From Bacteroidales bacterium (GTDB lineage Bacteria; Bacteroidota; Bacteroidia; Bacteroidales; F082), in contig JAQVLA010000004.1 of the NCBI GenBank assembly GCA_028704385.1, forward strand, positions 1 through 64,000: a DNA stretch of 64,000 nucleotides. Reading direction: 5' to 3'. The notes beneath the pieces are model-generated. The model was not told the DNA's origin, made no database searches, and saw only the letters and a list, made by a program, of their open reading frames with translations. Shown one piece after another: positions 54,302-63,179 of this stretch. Positions within the stretch are counted from its first letter, which is position 1. The number at the start of each line of letters is the position of its first letter. The translations under genes and the position numbers were made by a program.

Positions 54302-55320
54302 TGCCTGAAACAGCCGTTGTTATTCTTAATTATAACGGGAAGAAATTCTTGGAACGTTATCTGCCGATTGTGCTCAGGCATAGTCTGGAGGACGCTACTG
54401 TGGTTGTGGCAGACAATGCTTCAACAGATGATTCTGTCGCCTTTTTAAAAGAAAATTTTCCGCAGGTCCGTCTGATACAAAATTTTCGAAATGTTGGTTT
54501 TTCGACAGGCTACAACCTGGCACTGAAAAAGATAAAAGCTGACTATTATGTATTACTCAATTCGGATATTGAAGTAACTGCCAATTGGATCGCTCCGATT
54601 GTCAAACTTATGGAAAGTGATCCGAAGATAGCTGCCTGTCAGCCAAAGATCAGGGCAATCCATCAAAAAGATCACTTTGAATATGCAGGAGCTGGTGGCG
54701 GTTTTATTGATAAGTTTGGATATCCTTTTTGCAGGGGCAGGGTTTTTCAGCATTTGGAAGAGGACCTCGGACAATATGACGATCCGGTTGAGGTTTTTTG
54801 GGCCAGTGGTGCCTGTATGTTTGTAAGTGCCGAACTTTTTCATCAGTTCGACGGCCTCGACGACAGCTTTTTTGCCCACATGGAAGAGATCGACTTTTGT
54901 TGGCGATTGAAAAATAATGGCTATAAAATCATGTACAGTCCCCAATCCGTTGTGTATCACGTAGGTGGAGGTACACTGCCCAAAATATCTTCTCGTAAAA
55001 CCTATCTTAATTTCAGAAATAACCTGTCGCTCCTTTACAAAAACTTACCGCAGAATCGTCTTTACAAGGTCATTTTTATCAGACTGATATTGGATGGCAT
55101 TGCCAGTATTAAATTCTTAGTAGAAGGTGGTATTGGAGATTTTTTGGCCGTTGCCCGTGCGCATTTGCACTTCTATCGTAAGTTGCCCTCACTGGCCAGG
55201 AAAAGAGAAAAGATACAACCACATCAGGTAGGGCAGATGTACCAAAAAAATATTGTATTTCAACACTTTATCAAAAAGAAAACAAAATTTACCGATCTCG
55301 ATCCAGCCGATTTTACTTAA
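54301..55320 (+). CDS. Glycosyltransferase family 2
   Basis: A 339-residue GT-A glycosyltransferase of the rhamnosyl/WbbL-type subgroup. It has the start ETAVVILNYNG, the nucleotide-binding ADNASTDDSV, the LLNSDIEV acidic motif, and the acceptor-side segments FFAHMEEIDFCWRLK and VYHVGGGT. The C-terminal region (about 245-300) has a hydrophobic membrane-associating stretch. It likely transfers a sugar to a lipid-linked glycan. The ATG at 54301 overlaps the acyltransferase stop. The 3' end overlaps aroQ by 8 bases. Confidence 0.9.
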   Translation: MPETAVVILNYNGKKFLERYLPIVLRHSLEDATVVVADNASTDDSVAFLKENFPQVRLIQNFRNVGFSTGYNLALKKIKADYYVLLNSDIEVTANWIAPIVKLMESDPKIAACQPKIRAIHQKDHFEYAGAGGGFIDKFGYPFCRGRVFQHLEEDLGQYDDPVEVFWASGACMFVSAELFHQFDGLDDSFFAHMEEIDFCWRLKNNGYKIMYSPQSVVYHVGGGTLPKISSRKTYLNFRNNLSLLYKNLPQNRLYKVIFIRLILDGIASIKFLVEGGIGDFLAVARAHLHFYRKLPSLARKREKIQPHQVGQMYQKNIVFQHFIKKKTKFTDLDPADFT

Positions 55321-55729
55321 ACAAATAAATCAAGGCTAATCGGTATCCCTCCATGCCCAGTCCTGAAATATTTCCTCTGCTTACAGCTCCTGTAAGCGAT
55401 TGGTGCCTGTAAGGTTCACGGGAAAAAATATTACTCAGATGAACTTCGAGTACCGGAATTGAAATTGCCTTGATGGTGTCAGCAAGGGCGACAGAGGTAT
55501 GACTATAGCCTCCTGGATTAAAAATTACGGCATCTTGTTCCTTATCAGATTGTTGAAGTTTATTAATCAATTCGCCTTCAACATTGGATTGAAAATAAGT
55601 GATCCGAATCTTGGGGAAATCCATTTTTAGCAGCTCTATATATTCCTCAAAAGACTGATATCCATACTGTTCTGGCTCCCGTGTTCCGGTTAAATTTAAA
55701 TTTGGGCCGTTAAGAATTAAGATCTTCAT
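55313..55729 (-). CDS. aroQ: 3-dehydroquinate dehydratase, type II
   Basis: A 138-residue type II dehydroquinase of normal size. The start is ILNGPNLNLTGTREPEQYG, with the catalytic Arg and Tyr in TREPEQYG, followed by FNPGGYSHTS and VHLSNIFSREPYRH. It is a cytosolic shikimate-pathway enzyme that forms 3-dehydroshikimate. It converges with the glycosyltransferase gene and overlaps its last 8 bases. Confidence 0.96.
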   Translation of the reverse strand: MKILILNGPNLNLTGTREPEQYGYQSFEEYIELLKMDFPKIRITYFQSNVEGELINKLQQSDKEQDAVIFNPGGYSHTSVALADTIKAISIPVLEVHLSNIFSREPYRHQSLTGAVSRGNISGLGMEGYRLALIYLFK

Positions 55730-55746
55730 AAAAATGCTTTATGGTA

Positions 55747-55776
55747 CAAAGATAAACCGAATGCAATGTCGTCAAA
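55747..55776 (-). promoter_or_regulatory. Promoter for aroQ
   Basis: On the minus strand TTTG (55776-55773), 18 bases, then TATCTTTG (55754-55747): exact -7 and -33 matches near consensus spacing. The leader would be about 12 nt. Confidence 0.62.
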
Positions 55777-55836
55777 ACTGCTTTTGAAATTTCCTTATTT
55801 AGAACTTATTTAGAAAGCAATTTGTGCAAATATCCT

Positions 55837-55844
55837 TACCTTTG
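55837..55844 (+). promoter_or_regulatory. Candidate -7 box for the ferritin-like gene
   Basis: TACCTTTG matches TAnnTTTG exactly, 36 bases before the ATG at 55880. No clear -33 box is seen at the expected distance. Confidence 0.48.
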
Positions 55845-55879
55845 ATGCCAAACTAAAAAACCATTAAAACATTTTGAAC

Positions 55880-56386
55880 ATGGAAAGCCCAAAAACTACA
55901 ACTGACATCCTGAAAACAGCAATTTTGCTTGAGCGTAAAGGAAGAGCATTTTATACACAGGTTGCCCGTCAAACGGAAAGCAAAGCAGTGAAACAGGTGT
56001 TTGAAACCATGGCCGAAGAAGAACAGGCACATATTGAGTTTCTTTCGAAGCAGTATAAGCATTATGAAGCCAATCATGAATTTCTGAAGAATGAGTTGCA
56101 CAAAGATGTGGACGATACCGATGTAGAGCGTATCCTTTCGGATCAGGTAAAAAAAGAAATTTCGGCAGCAAGTTTTGAGGCAGCTGCTATCTCGGCATCC
56201 ATCGATTTCGAGAACAAAGCGATTGAGGTATATACCGAAAGAGCCAATAGTGCAAAGGATCCAAACGAAAAGGAGATGTATCAAATGCTGGCCGACTGGG
56301 AAAAAACACATCACCGGCTACTTCACAGGTTGAACGAAGACCTGAAGGAACAAATCTGGAACGATAATCAATTCTGGCCTTTTTAA
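55880..56386 (+). CDS. Ferritin-like diiron protein (rubrerythrin type, no rubredoxin domain)
   Basis: A 168-residue four-helix protein. Iron-ligand patterns are visible: LERKGRAFY in helix 1, EEEQAHIEFL (ExxH) in helix 2, ENKAIEVYTER in helix 3 and DWEKTHHRLLHR (ExxH) in helix 4. This is the rubrerythrin/erythrin arrangement with two ExxH pairs, but the C-terminal CxxC rubredoxin domain is missing. Likely function: peroxide reduction or iron handling in the cytosol. The ATG at 55880 is used; an in-frame TTG at 55874 is less likely. Confidence 0.85.
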   Translation: MESPKTTTDILKTAILLERKGRAFYTQVARQTESKAVKQVFETMAEEEQAHIEFLSKQYKHYEANHEFLKNELHKDVDDTDVERILSDQVKKEISAASFEAAAISASIDFENKAIEVYTERANSAKDPNEKEMYQMLADWEKTHHRLLHRLNEDLKEQIWNDNQFWPF

Positions 56387-56404
56387 AAGGCATCCAAGTT
56401 CTAC

Positions 56405-56430
56405 AAAAAACCGGCTTCAACCGGTTTTTT
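56405..56430 (+). terminator. Rho-independent terminator
   Basis: A perfect AAAAAACCGG/CCGGTTTTTT stem (56405-56414 with 56421-56430) around a CTTCAA loop, ending in six T residues. It lies after the ferritin-like gene and before the PLP enzyme. Confidence 0.88.
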
Positions 56431-56462
56431 CTTTCTTTTAATCAAATAATAATTTTAATATC

Positions 56463-57644
56463 ATGCAAGACGAAAATTTGGGATTTAACTCCATGGCCGT
56501 ACATGCAGGAGGTTTCGAAGATCCGAAAGGTAGTGCGGTAACACCAATTTATCAAACATCCACCTTTAAATTCGAGAATGCGGATCATGGAGCCAAGTGT
56601 TTTTCCGGCGAGGAAGATGGCTATATCTATACGCGGATTGGCAATCCCACCATCAACGAACTTGAAAATGCAGTGGCCAGCCTCGAAGGTGGCTTTGGCG
56701 GCATAGCAGCCAGCTCGGGTATGGCGGCAGTAAATATTGTTTATCTGGCATTTTTGGGAGCAGGAAAACATCTGGTAGCTCATAATTCGCTTTACGGCCC
56801 TTCGCGCGCCATTATAGAAAGCCTTTATCCAAAATTTGGTGTTGAATCAAGTTTTGTAGATGCGACCAGGCCAGAGAATATACGAGATGCGATCAGACCC
56901 AATACTTCGTTGATTTTCCTTGAAACTCCTGCTAATCCAACAATTGGCATCACTGATATTGAAGCCATCTGCAAGCTCGCCCACGAACATAATATTCCGG
57001 TTTGTGTGGATAACACGTTCTGCAGTCCTTATCTTCAAAAACCCCTTGATCTGGGAGCTGATGTGGTGCTGCATTCGATGACCAAATTTATCAATGGTCA
57101 TGCTGATATTGTAGCGGGGATGGTGGTTTCCAAAACAGAAGAACATTATAAAATGATGCACGGAGTGATGGTTAATATGGGTTTCAATATGGATCCGCAT
57201 CAGGCCTGGCTCACCCGCCGTGGTCTGAAAACTCTGGGTATTCGAATCGATCGGGCACAGGAAAATGCACAAAAAGTAGCTGAGTTTCTCGAAAAGCATC
57301 CAAAAGTTGAGTGGATATTGTATCCGGGATTAAAATCTCATCCGCAATTCGAACTGGCCAAACGCCAGATGAAAGGGCCGGGTGCCATGATAAGCTTTGG
57401 TTTGAAAGGCGGATTAGTAGCCGGAAAGAAAATGATGGATCATGTGAAACTAGCTTTATTGGCAGTTTCGTTGGGAGGCATAGAAACACTCATTCAGCAT
57501 CCGGCCAGCATGACCCATTCCAAATTGAGCAAGGAAGCAAAGGATATTGCAGGCATAACCGATGGACTGGTACGCCTGTCTGTTGGCATAGAAAATGTTG
57601 AAGATATCATTGCCGATCTGGATCAGGCACTTAAGTATGATTGA
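56463..57644 (+). CDS. PLP-dependent Cys/Met metabolism enzyme (gamma-lyase or sulfhydrylase type)
   Basis: A 393-residue fold-type I enzyme of the trans-sulfuration family. The PLP-binding lysine is K208 in HSMTKFINGH. YTRIGNPT (56-63) and the ETPANPT segment are also typical. Methionine gamma-lyases carry a Cys in the LYGC motif; here the equivalent reads LYGPSR (P113), so that specificity is not supported. Candidate activities are cystathionine gamma-lyase/synthase or O-acetylhomoserine sulfhydrylase; sequence alone cannot choose. It stands alone between two terminators. Confidence 0.88.
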   Translation: MQDENLGFNSMAVHAGGFEDPKGSAVTPIYQTSTFKFENADHGAKCFSGEEDGYIYTRIGNPTINELENAVASLEGGFGGIAASSGMAAVNIVYLAFLGAGKHLVAHNSLYGPSRAIIESLYPKFGVESSFVDATRPENIRDAIRPNTSLIFLETPANPTIGITDIEAICKLAHEHNIPVCVDNTFCSPYLQKPLDLGADVVLHSMTKFINGHADIVAGMVVSKTEEHYKMMHGVMVNMGFNMDPHQAWLTRRGLKTLGIRIDRAQENAQKVAEFLEKHPKVEWILYPGLKSHPQFELAKRQMKGPGAMISFGLKGGLVAGKKMMDHVKLALLAVSLGGIETLIQHPASMTHSKLSKEAKDIAGITDGLVRLSVGIENVEDIIADLDQALKYD

Positions 57645-57663
57645 TTAATACGATAGAGATTGT

Positions 57664-57702
57664 AAAATTCCGTTAGATCAACAATGGTTTAACGGATTTT
57701 TT
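57664..57702 (+). terminator. Hairpin terminator after the PLP enzyme gene
   Basis: TCCGTTA (57669-57675) pairs with TAACGGA (57690-57696) around a 14-base loop, followed by a run of T residues. Confidence 0.65.
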
Positions 57703-57713
57703 ATTTCTTCCGG

Positions 57714-57744
57714 TTGGTTAATCTCCGGTATAATTGTATTTTAG
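57714..57744 (+). promoter_or_regulatory. Candidate promoter for the patatin gene
   Basis: TTG (57714-57716), 20 bases, then TATTTTAG (57737-57744), one mismatch from TAnnTTTG. The leader would be about 10-20 nt. Confidence 0.45.
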
Positions 57745-57760
57745 CCACAGCAATCTGGCC

Positions 57761-60049
57761 ATGCGATACATGAGGAAAATATTATTGTTTTTTGTTTTGT
57801 TGGTGTCAGGCTATCATCTTGAGGCTCAGCAGGTAGCTCTGGTGTTAAGTGGTGGAGGTGCTAAGGGATTGAGCCATGTTGGGGTGCTTAAAGCCTTGGA
57901 AGAAAATGAGATACCGATAGATTATATTGTGGGTAACTCGATGGGTGCAATTATAGGTGGATTGTATGCTTCGGGTTATTCCCCTTCCGAAATAGAAACC
58001 TTGGTTAAGAGTGTTGATTTTAAGCAATGGGTAACCGGTAAAATCGATGAACGATTTTTTAACTATCGGCTTGAAGAGGCTAATTCTGCATGGATTTCGG
58101 TTCCGTTTAGCATTGAAAAACGTTTGATCTCGCGCTTACCTTCGAGCCTGATTTCTCCTTATCTTATGGACTATGCTGTGATGGAGTTGTTTAGCAGTGC
58201 TTCTGCAGCATCGGATTATAATTTCGATAAGCTTTTTGTTCCTTTCAGATGTGTGGCTTCGGATATTGATTCCTCAACACTTGTGGTGTTGGATAAGGGG
58301 CAACTGGGTATTGCAATCAGGGCTTCGGCAACATTTCCTTTGCTGATCAAGCCACTTGTTGTTGATGAAAGATTGCTTTTTGATGGTGGGATGTTCAATA
58401 ATTTCCCTACAGAAATTGCTCGTAGTGAGTTTAATCCTGATATAATTATCGGGAGCGTTGCAGCAGGAAATTACAATCCTCCAAAAGATAATGATATTAT
58501 TTCGCAATTGCAGAACATGCTTATGCGAAAAGCTGACCTCACACTTTCGGAGGAGGAAGGTGTTTTGATCCGATCACGAATAGGTCCTGTCGGCTTGCTT
58601 GATTTCGATCGGGTTGAAATGTACATTGACAGTGGTTATCAGGCAACAATCAACAAATTGCCTGAAATTAAATCAATAATTAATCGCAGGACTGATACTA
58701 TTGTTATAAAGCAGCGAAGGACGTCGTACAGGGAAAGACTACCTGATTTGAAATTCGACACCATCATCGTGAAAGGAGTTAAACCTTCGCAATCGGTTTA
58801 TATCAACCGAAAGTTGAATTTTAACAAAAAGTATAGTGATCTGCAAGGCTTGAAATCAACTTATTTTGATCTGTTGGCAGATGACAAGATAAGTTATATC
58901 AACCCACAACTGGTTTTTGACAGCTCGCGTCAGCAGTTTAATCTGGTGTTGGATGTAACTCTGTCGAAGCCTTTTTTGGCTGAAGTGGGAGGTAATATAT
59001 CTTCTTCTGCAACAAATCAGGCTTTTGTAGGCTTAACATATCGAAAGCTTTCGAGGATAGGCAGTCGTTATGGGGTTAATGCTTATTTCGGGAGGTTTTA
59101 TTCATCTGTTCAGGGTGAGGTACGATATGATTTGCCTGGAGCACAGCCTATTTTTGGTTTGGTGAGGGCACAGCTGGCACGTAAAGATTATTTTAAAAAT
59201 GCGACCTATTTTTTTGAAGATCCAACTCCTGCCTTCATTATTGAGAATGAATCAGGTATTGCAATTGAAATGGGTCACAACCTGGGAAGCAAAACTAAGG
59301 CAGCTATTGGTATGGCAGGCGGGAGAAGGAGTTTTGATTATTACCAAACAAACAACTTTGGCAGAAATGATACGGCAGATATTTCTCAGCTCGATTTTAT
59401 AAAACCTCAAGTGGGGATTTATTACAATTCGCTAAATAAGAAGTATCTGGCGAATGCCGGCATGCATTGGTTTATCGAACTGGCCTTTTTTGAAGGGAAG
59501 CAGAAAAATATTCCCGGTTCAAATTTAGTTAAGTCGTTGATATCTAGCCAAAATCAGGCCTTTTACAGGTTGAAGTTTCATTATGATAACTTTTTTGCTA
59601 AAACAGGTCGGTTTACTTATGGCTTATTAGTGGAAGCCATACTTTCTGATCAGCAATTGCAAAACAATTTTACTTCCAGTGTTTTGTCTGCACCTGTTTT
59701 TGAACCAGTTAGTGAAATGAAGACGATTTTTTTGGAAAGTTACCGGGCTTATAACTATCTGGGAGCCGGATTAAAAGTAATTTATTCTCCTCTTCGAAAT
59801 GTAGATTTTCGTGTTGAATCCTATTTGTTTCAACCTTACCAAAGAATAGTAAATCAAGGCATTAACGAGATTCCTGATTTAGGTGTCAGTTTTCCCCCAA
59901 TGTCATTTGTTTTTTCGGGAAGGGCGGTATTGCATACACCCCTTGGCCCTTTGAGTGCTGCATTAAATTATTACGACCGCGAAAATAATAAGTTCATGTT
60001 TGCGATAAACTTTGGTTATCTGTTGTTTAATCGTTCAAATTTCGATTGA
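57761..60049 (+). CDS. Patatin-like phospholipase with C-terminal BamA-like barrel
   Basis: A 762-residue protein with a signal peptide (about 4-23), a patatin domain (about 25-310) having the GGGAKG oxyanion loop, the GNSMG nucleophile elbow (S60) and the DGG aspartate motif, then a POTRA-like region (about 320-400) and a C-terminal beta-barrel (about 410-762). This matches the type Vd (PlpD-like) autotransporter layout: lipase tethered to an outer-membrane barrel. The ATG at 57761 or 57770 starts the signal peptide. A TTG at 57734 is less likely. Confidence 0.88.
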   Translation: MRYMRKILLFFVLLVSGYHLEAQQVALVLSGGGAKGLSHVGVLKALEENEIPIDYIVGNSMGAIIGGLYASGYSPSEIETLVKSVDFKQWVTGKIDERFFNYRLEEANSAWISVPFSIEKRLISRLPSSLISPYLMDYAVMELFSSASAASDYNFDKLFVPFRCVASDIDSSTLVVLDKGQLGIAIRASATFPLLIKPLVVDERLLFDGGMFNNFPTEIARSEFNPDIIIGSVAAGNYNPPKDNDIISQLQNMLMRKADLTLSEEEGVLIRSRIGPVGLLDFDRVEMYIDSGYQATINKLPEIKSIINRRTDTIVIKQRRTSYRERLPDLKFDTIIVKGVKPSQSVYINRKLNFNKKYSDLQGLKSTYFDLLADDKISYINPQLVFDSSRQQFNLVLDVTLSKPFLAEVGGNISSSATNQAFVGLTYRKLSRIGSRYGVNAYFGRFYSSVQGEVRYDLPGAQPIFGLVRAQLARKDYFKNATYFFEDPTPAFIIENESGIAIEMGHNLGSKTKAAIGMAGGRRSFDYYQTNNFGRNDTADISQLDFIKPQVGIYYNSLNKKYLANAGMHWFIELAFFEGKQKNIPGSNLVKSLISSQNQAFYRLKFHYDNFFAKTGRFTYGLLVEAILSDQQLQNNFTSSVLSAPVFEPVSEMKTIFLESYRAYNYLGAGLKVIYSPLRNVDFRVESYLFQPYQRIVNQGINEIPDLGVSFPPMSFVFSGRAVLHTPLGPLSAALNYYDRENNKFMFAINFGYLLFNRSNFD

Positions 60050-60103
60050 TGGTTAAACTAATATAGCAAAGTATTGTTTAGATAACTTATAGAACGATAT
60101 TAG

Positions 60104-62416
60104 GTGATAATAATATTCAGTGTTTTCAGTTTATTTGGGCTGGCCATTTTAGCTCCATTTGTTAACCGGAGATTTCCGAAAATATCAGGATGGTTGCTTG
60201 GTATCGTTCCGGCCAGTCTTTTTTTTGTTTTCCTGAGCAAGATTCCTGCTGTTGGTTGGGCTGATGATTTCAAAGAAGTTTATCCCTGGATACAGGATTT
60301 GGGCATTGGTTTTTCATTCAATCTTGATGGCTTGTCGTTGTTCTTTGCGCTACTGGTTACAGGTGTAGGCGCATTGATCATGATCTATGCGGGTTATTAT
60401 ATGCGATCGTATCAAAAAACCAACAGATTTTTTGGTTATCTGGTGTTTTTTATGGCTGCAATGCTGGGGTTGGTCACTGCGAGTGATTGGATAACACTTT
60501 TTATGTTTTGGGAGTTTACAAGTATCAGCTCCTTCATGCTGATAGGATTTAAACATGAAAAAACAGCTGCACGCGAAGCCGCACTTCAGGCTCTGCTCAT
60601 AACCGGTGTAGGAGGGCTGGCATTGCTTGCAGGCTTGATTATGATGTCGCTTCCGTATGATACCTTTAGTTTTGAAGCAGTAATTAATGATCCACAGCCA
60701 TTTTTACAGAGCCGATTATTTGTACCAGCCACCCTGTTGATCTTAACAGGAGCCTTTACAAAATCAGCCATTTTCCCTTTTCATTTTTGGCTTCCTGGTG
60801 CCATGCAGGCTCCCTCGCCGGTTAGCGCCTTCCTGCACTCGGCAACCATGGTCAAAGCAGGTATTTACCTTATGGCACGTTTACATCCGGTGATGGAATC
60901 GCAGGAATTGTGGATTTATACGTTGTCAGTTTTTGGGGTTGTTACGATGTTTGTTGGTGCATGGTTTGCCCTGGCACAGCAGGATCTGAAAAAGATTCTG
61001 GCCTACACAACAGTGAGTGCTTTAGGCACGATGGTTTTACTGATCGGCACCTCTACTGCTTATTCCGTTACTGCAGCACTGGTGTTTTTGCTCGTTCATG
61101 CTTTTTACAAGGCCACCCTATTTATGATGGCTGGAAACATTGAAAAGATTACAGGCACACGCGATATGAATCAACTTGGGCAGTTGAACCGGTATATGCC
61201 GGTGGCAACCGTAATCAGTTTGTTAGCACTGTTATCCATGTCCGGAATCCCTCCCATGATCGGGTTTATTGGCAAAGAACTGATGTACGAAGCAAAACTC
61301 AATGCACCTGCAGCAGGAAACTTCATCCTGTTGACGGGCTTTCTGGCCAATGCCTTTACTGTCTTTGTTTCTCTGCGTTTTGCCTTTGGTGTTTTTTGGA
61401 ACAAGAAGCAGGATTTTAAGAAACAACCACATGAGCCGGATTTGTCTCTTTTGGCTGGCCCGGCTGTTTTGGTTTTTATCAGTCTTTTGTTGGGGATTTT
61501 TCCCAATCAGATCGCCGGATTGCTGGGTCCGGCCTTTCAGGCTATCCTTCCTGGCGAAACGCTCATCAAACTAAAGCTGTGGCACGGATTCAATGAAATC
61601 TTATTGCTGAGTTTTCTCACTGTGTTACTTGGCATTGTGATGTTTGTTTTCAGAAAGGCGATAATCCGGATTGTTTCCTATTTGAATAGCAACTACTTTA
61701 ATCTGAAGCTTTCGCAGAGGTTTTTTGCAGGTATTGATGTATTTCTAAACTTTACGAAGAAAAAAACAGCTGTGGTTCAGCATGGCTATCATCGATTTTA
61801 TCTGATGACAATTTTTATTGCTGCTGCTTTGCTATTGATTTTGACAATGCCTGCGATTGATTTTCAATTCGATTTCGATCTTAAATTTGACGGGTTGTCA
61901 TTTTTTGTGATGCTGGCAGCGATTATGATTATAGCCGGCAGTATAGCCGTTGTTGTGGCTCAAAGTCGTTTGGTTGCACTGATTGCTGCGGGTTTTGTTG
62001 GTATTGGATTAACGATTGTTTTTATTTTGTATAGTGGTGTCGATCTGGCAATTACGATGGTCATGGTGGAAACACTCACAGTTGTGTTAGGAGCCATGGT
62101 GGTTTATCATTTGCCAAAGTATCTGAATTACTCAGGTGTTGGTTCGCGCATTCGGGATGGAATTGTAGCAGTATTTTTTGGGTTTGTGATGGGTTTTTTA
62201 GCCTTACAGACCAGCAAGCCAACAACAATTACAAAAATTTCTGATTATTTTGTTGAAAACAGTTATCCCAAGGCTTTTGGAGAGAATATTGTGAATGTAA
62301 TTTTAGTTGATTTCAGAGCACTGGATACGCTGGGCGAAATTGTTGTGCTGGCATTGGCTGCCTTAGGAATAGTGTCGCTTTTGAAGTTGAATGCCCGGAA
62401 AAAAAGTAGCAGATGA
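60104..62416 (+). CDS. mrpA: Mrp-type cation/proton antiporter subunit A
   Basis: A 770-residue membrane protein with about 18-20 hydrophobic segments. The antiporter core (about 110-400) contains FMFWEFTSISSFMLIGF with the conserved Glu, and KSAIFPFHFWLPGAMQAPSP (first residue Lys in a membrane helix) as in NuoL/MrpA. The C-terminal 180 residues correspond to the extra MrpA extension. The start is GTG at 60104. mrpB begins at 62413 inside the stop (ATGA overlap). It works with mrpB-G in Na+ (or K+)/H+ exchange at the inner membrane. Confidence 0.9.
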   Translation: MIIIFSVFSLFGLAILAPFVNRRFPKISGWLLGIVPASLFFVFLSKIPAVGWADDFKEVYPWIQDLGIGFSFNLDGLSLFFALLVTGVGALIMIYAGYYMRSYQKTNRFFGYLVFFMAAMLGLVTASDWITLFMFWEFTSISSFMLIGFKHEKTAAREAALQALLITGVGGLALLAGLIMMSLPYDTFSFEAVINDPQPFLQSRLFVPATLLILTGAFTKSAIFPFHFWLPGAMQAPSPVSAFLHSATMVKAGIYLMARLHPVMESQELWIYTLSVFGVVTMFVGAWFALAQQDLKKILAYTTVSALGTMVLLIGTSTAYSVTAALVFLLVHAFYKATLFMMAGNIEKITGTRDMNQLGQLNRYMPVATVISLLALLSMSGIPPMIGFIGKELMYEAKLNAPAAGNFILLTGFLANAFTVFVSLRFAFGVFWNKKQDFKKQPHEPDLSLLAGPAVLVFISLLLGIFPNQIAGLLGPAFQAILPGETLIKLKLWHGFNEILLLSFLTVLLGIVMFVFRKAIIRIVSYLNSNYFNLKLSQRFFAGIDVFLNFTKKKTAVVQHGYHRFYLMTIFIAAALLLILTMPAIDFQFDFDLKFDGLSFFVMLAAIMIIAGSIAVVVAQSRLVALIAAGFVGIGLTIVFILYSGVDLAITMVMVETLTVVLGAMVVYHLPKYLNYSGVGSRIRDGIVAVFFGFVMGFLALQTSKPTTITKISDYFVENSYPKAFGENIVNVILVDFRALDTLGEIVVLALAALGIVSLLKLNARKKSSR

Positions 62417-62832
62417 AAACAGAGATATTAAAAATAGCTGCCGCTCATCTGAAGCCATTTTTACTCATTCTGAGTTTGGTTGTTTTATACCGTGGGCACA
62501 ATGAACCGGGCGGAGGTTTTATTGCAGGACTTTTGGCCGGCATGGCTTATGTGATTTATGCCGGTGCCTTTGGGGTTGGCAAAGCAAAACAACTTCGTTT
62601 GGCTAAACCCATGTTTTTTATGGGATTAGGAATTGGCATTGCCCTGTTTAGCGGTATGATTGGTTTGATGAATGGCGCTGAGAGTATTTTCACAGGTGTT
62701 TGGACAACGCTCACCTTTGGAACGTATTCACTGAAACTGGGTACACCTTTATTATTTGATCTGGGTGTTTATTTAACTGTTGCTGGAATGTTGGTTAAAA
62801 TAATTTTTACGGTGATGGAGGAGGATGTATGA
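62413..62832 (+). CDS. mrpB: Mrp antiporter subunit B
   Basis: A 139-residue protein of the MnhB family with four hydrophobic segments. The signature YRGHNEPGGGFIAGL lies near 26-40. It overlaps mrpA by 4 bases (ATGA) and mrpC by 4 bases, so the subunits are tightly coupled. Confidence 0.92.
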   Translation: MKTEILKIAAAHLKPFLLILSLVVLYRGHNEPGGGFIAGLLAGMAYVIYAGAFGVGKAKQLRLAKPMFFMGLGIGIALFSGMIGLMNGAESIFTGVWTTLTFGTYSLKLGTPLLFDLGVYLTVAGMLVKIIFTVMEEDV

Positions 62833-63179
62833 GTTTATTGATGGCCATTTTGATCGGATTTTTATATGCGGTAAGCATCTATTTGCTTTTACGACGCAGC
62901 ATTGTAAAACTGGTGCTCGGTATTTTGTTTTTAAGTTATGCAACAAACCTGATGCTGTTTTTTGCAGGAGGCCTCACCGAAACCAGCCCTGCTTTTGCTG
63001 ATCCAAACGCAGGTGCCGAAATCATACAGACCAGTGATCCGCTTCCGCAAGCCCTTATTTTAACAGCACTGGTTATTGGTTTTGGGGTGGCCGCATTTAG
63101 CATGGTATTGATCTACAGGTTTTACAAAGAAACCGGAACGGTTGATTTAGACGAATTATCTGAACCAGAAAAGTCATGA
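62829..63179 (+). CDS. mrpC: Mrp antiporter subunit C
   Basis: A 116-residue NuoK-like protein (MnhC family) with three membrane segments. The stretch GILFLSYATNLMLFF lies in the second, and the DPLPQALILTALVIGFG motif is typical of MrpC. It overlaps mrpB and mrpD by 4 bases each. Confidence 0.92.
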   Translation: MSLLMAILIGFLYAVSIYLLLRRSIVKLVLGILFLSYATNLMLFFAGGLTETSPAFADPNAGAEIIQTSDPLPQALILTALVIGFGVAAFSMVLIYRFYKETGTVDLDELSEPEKS

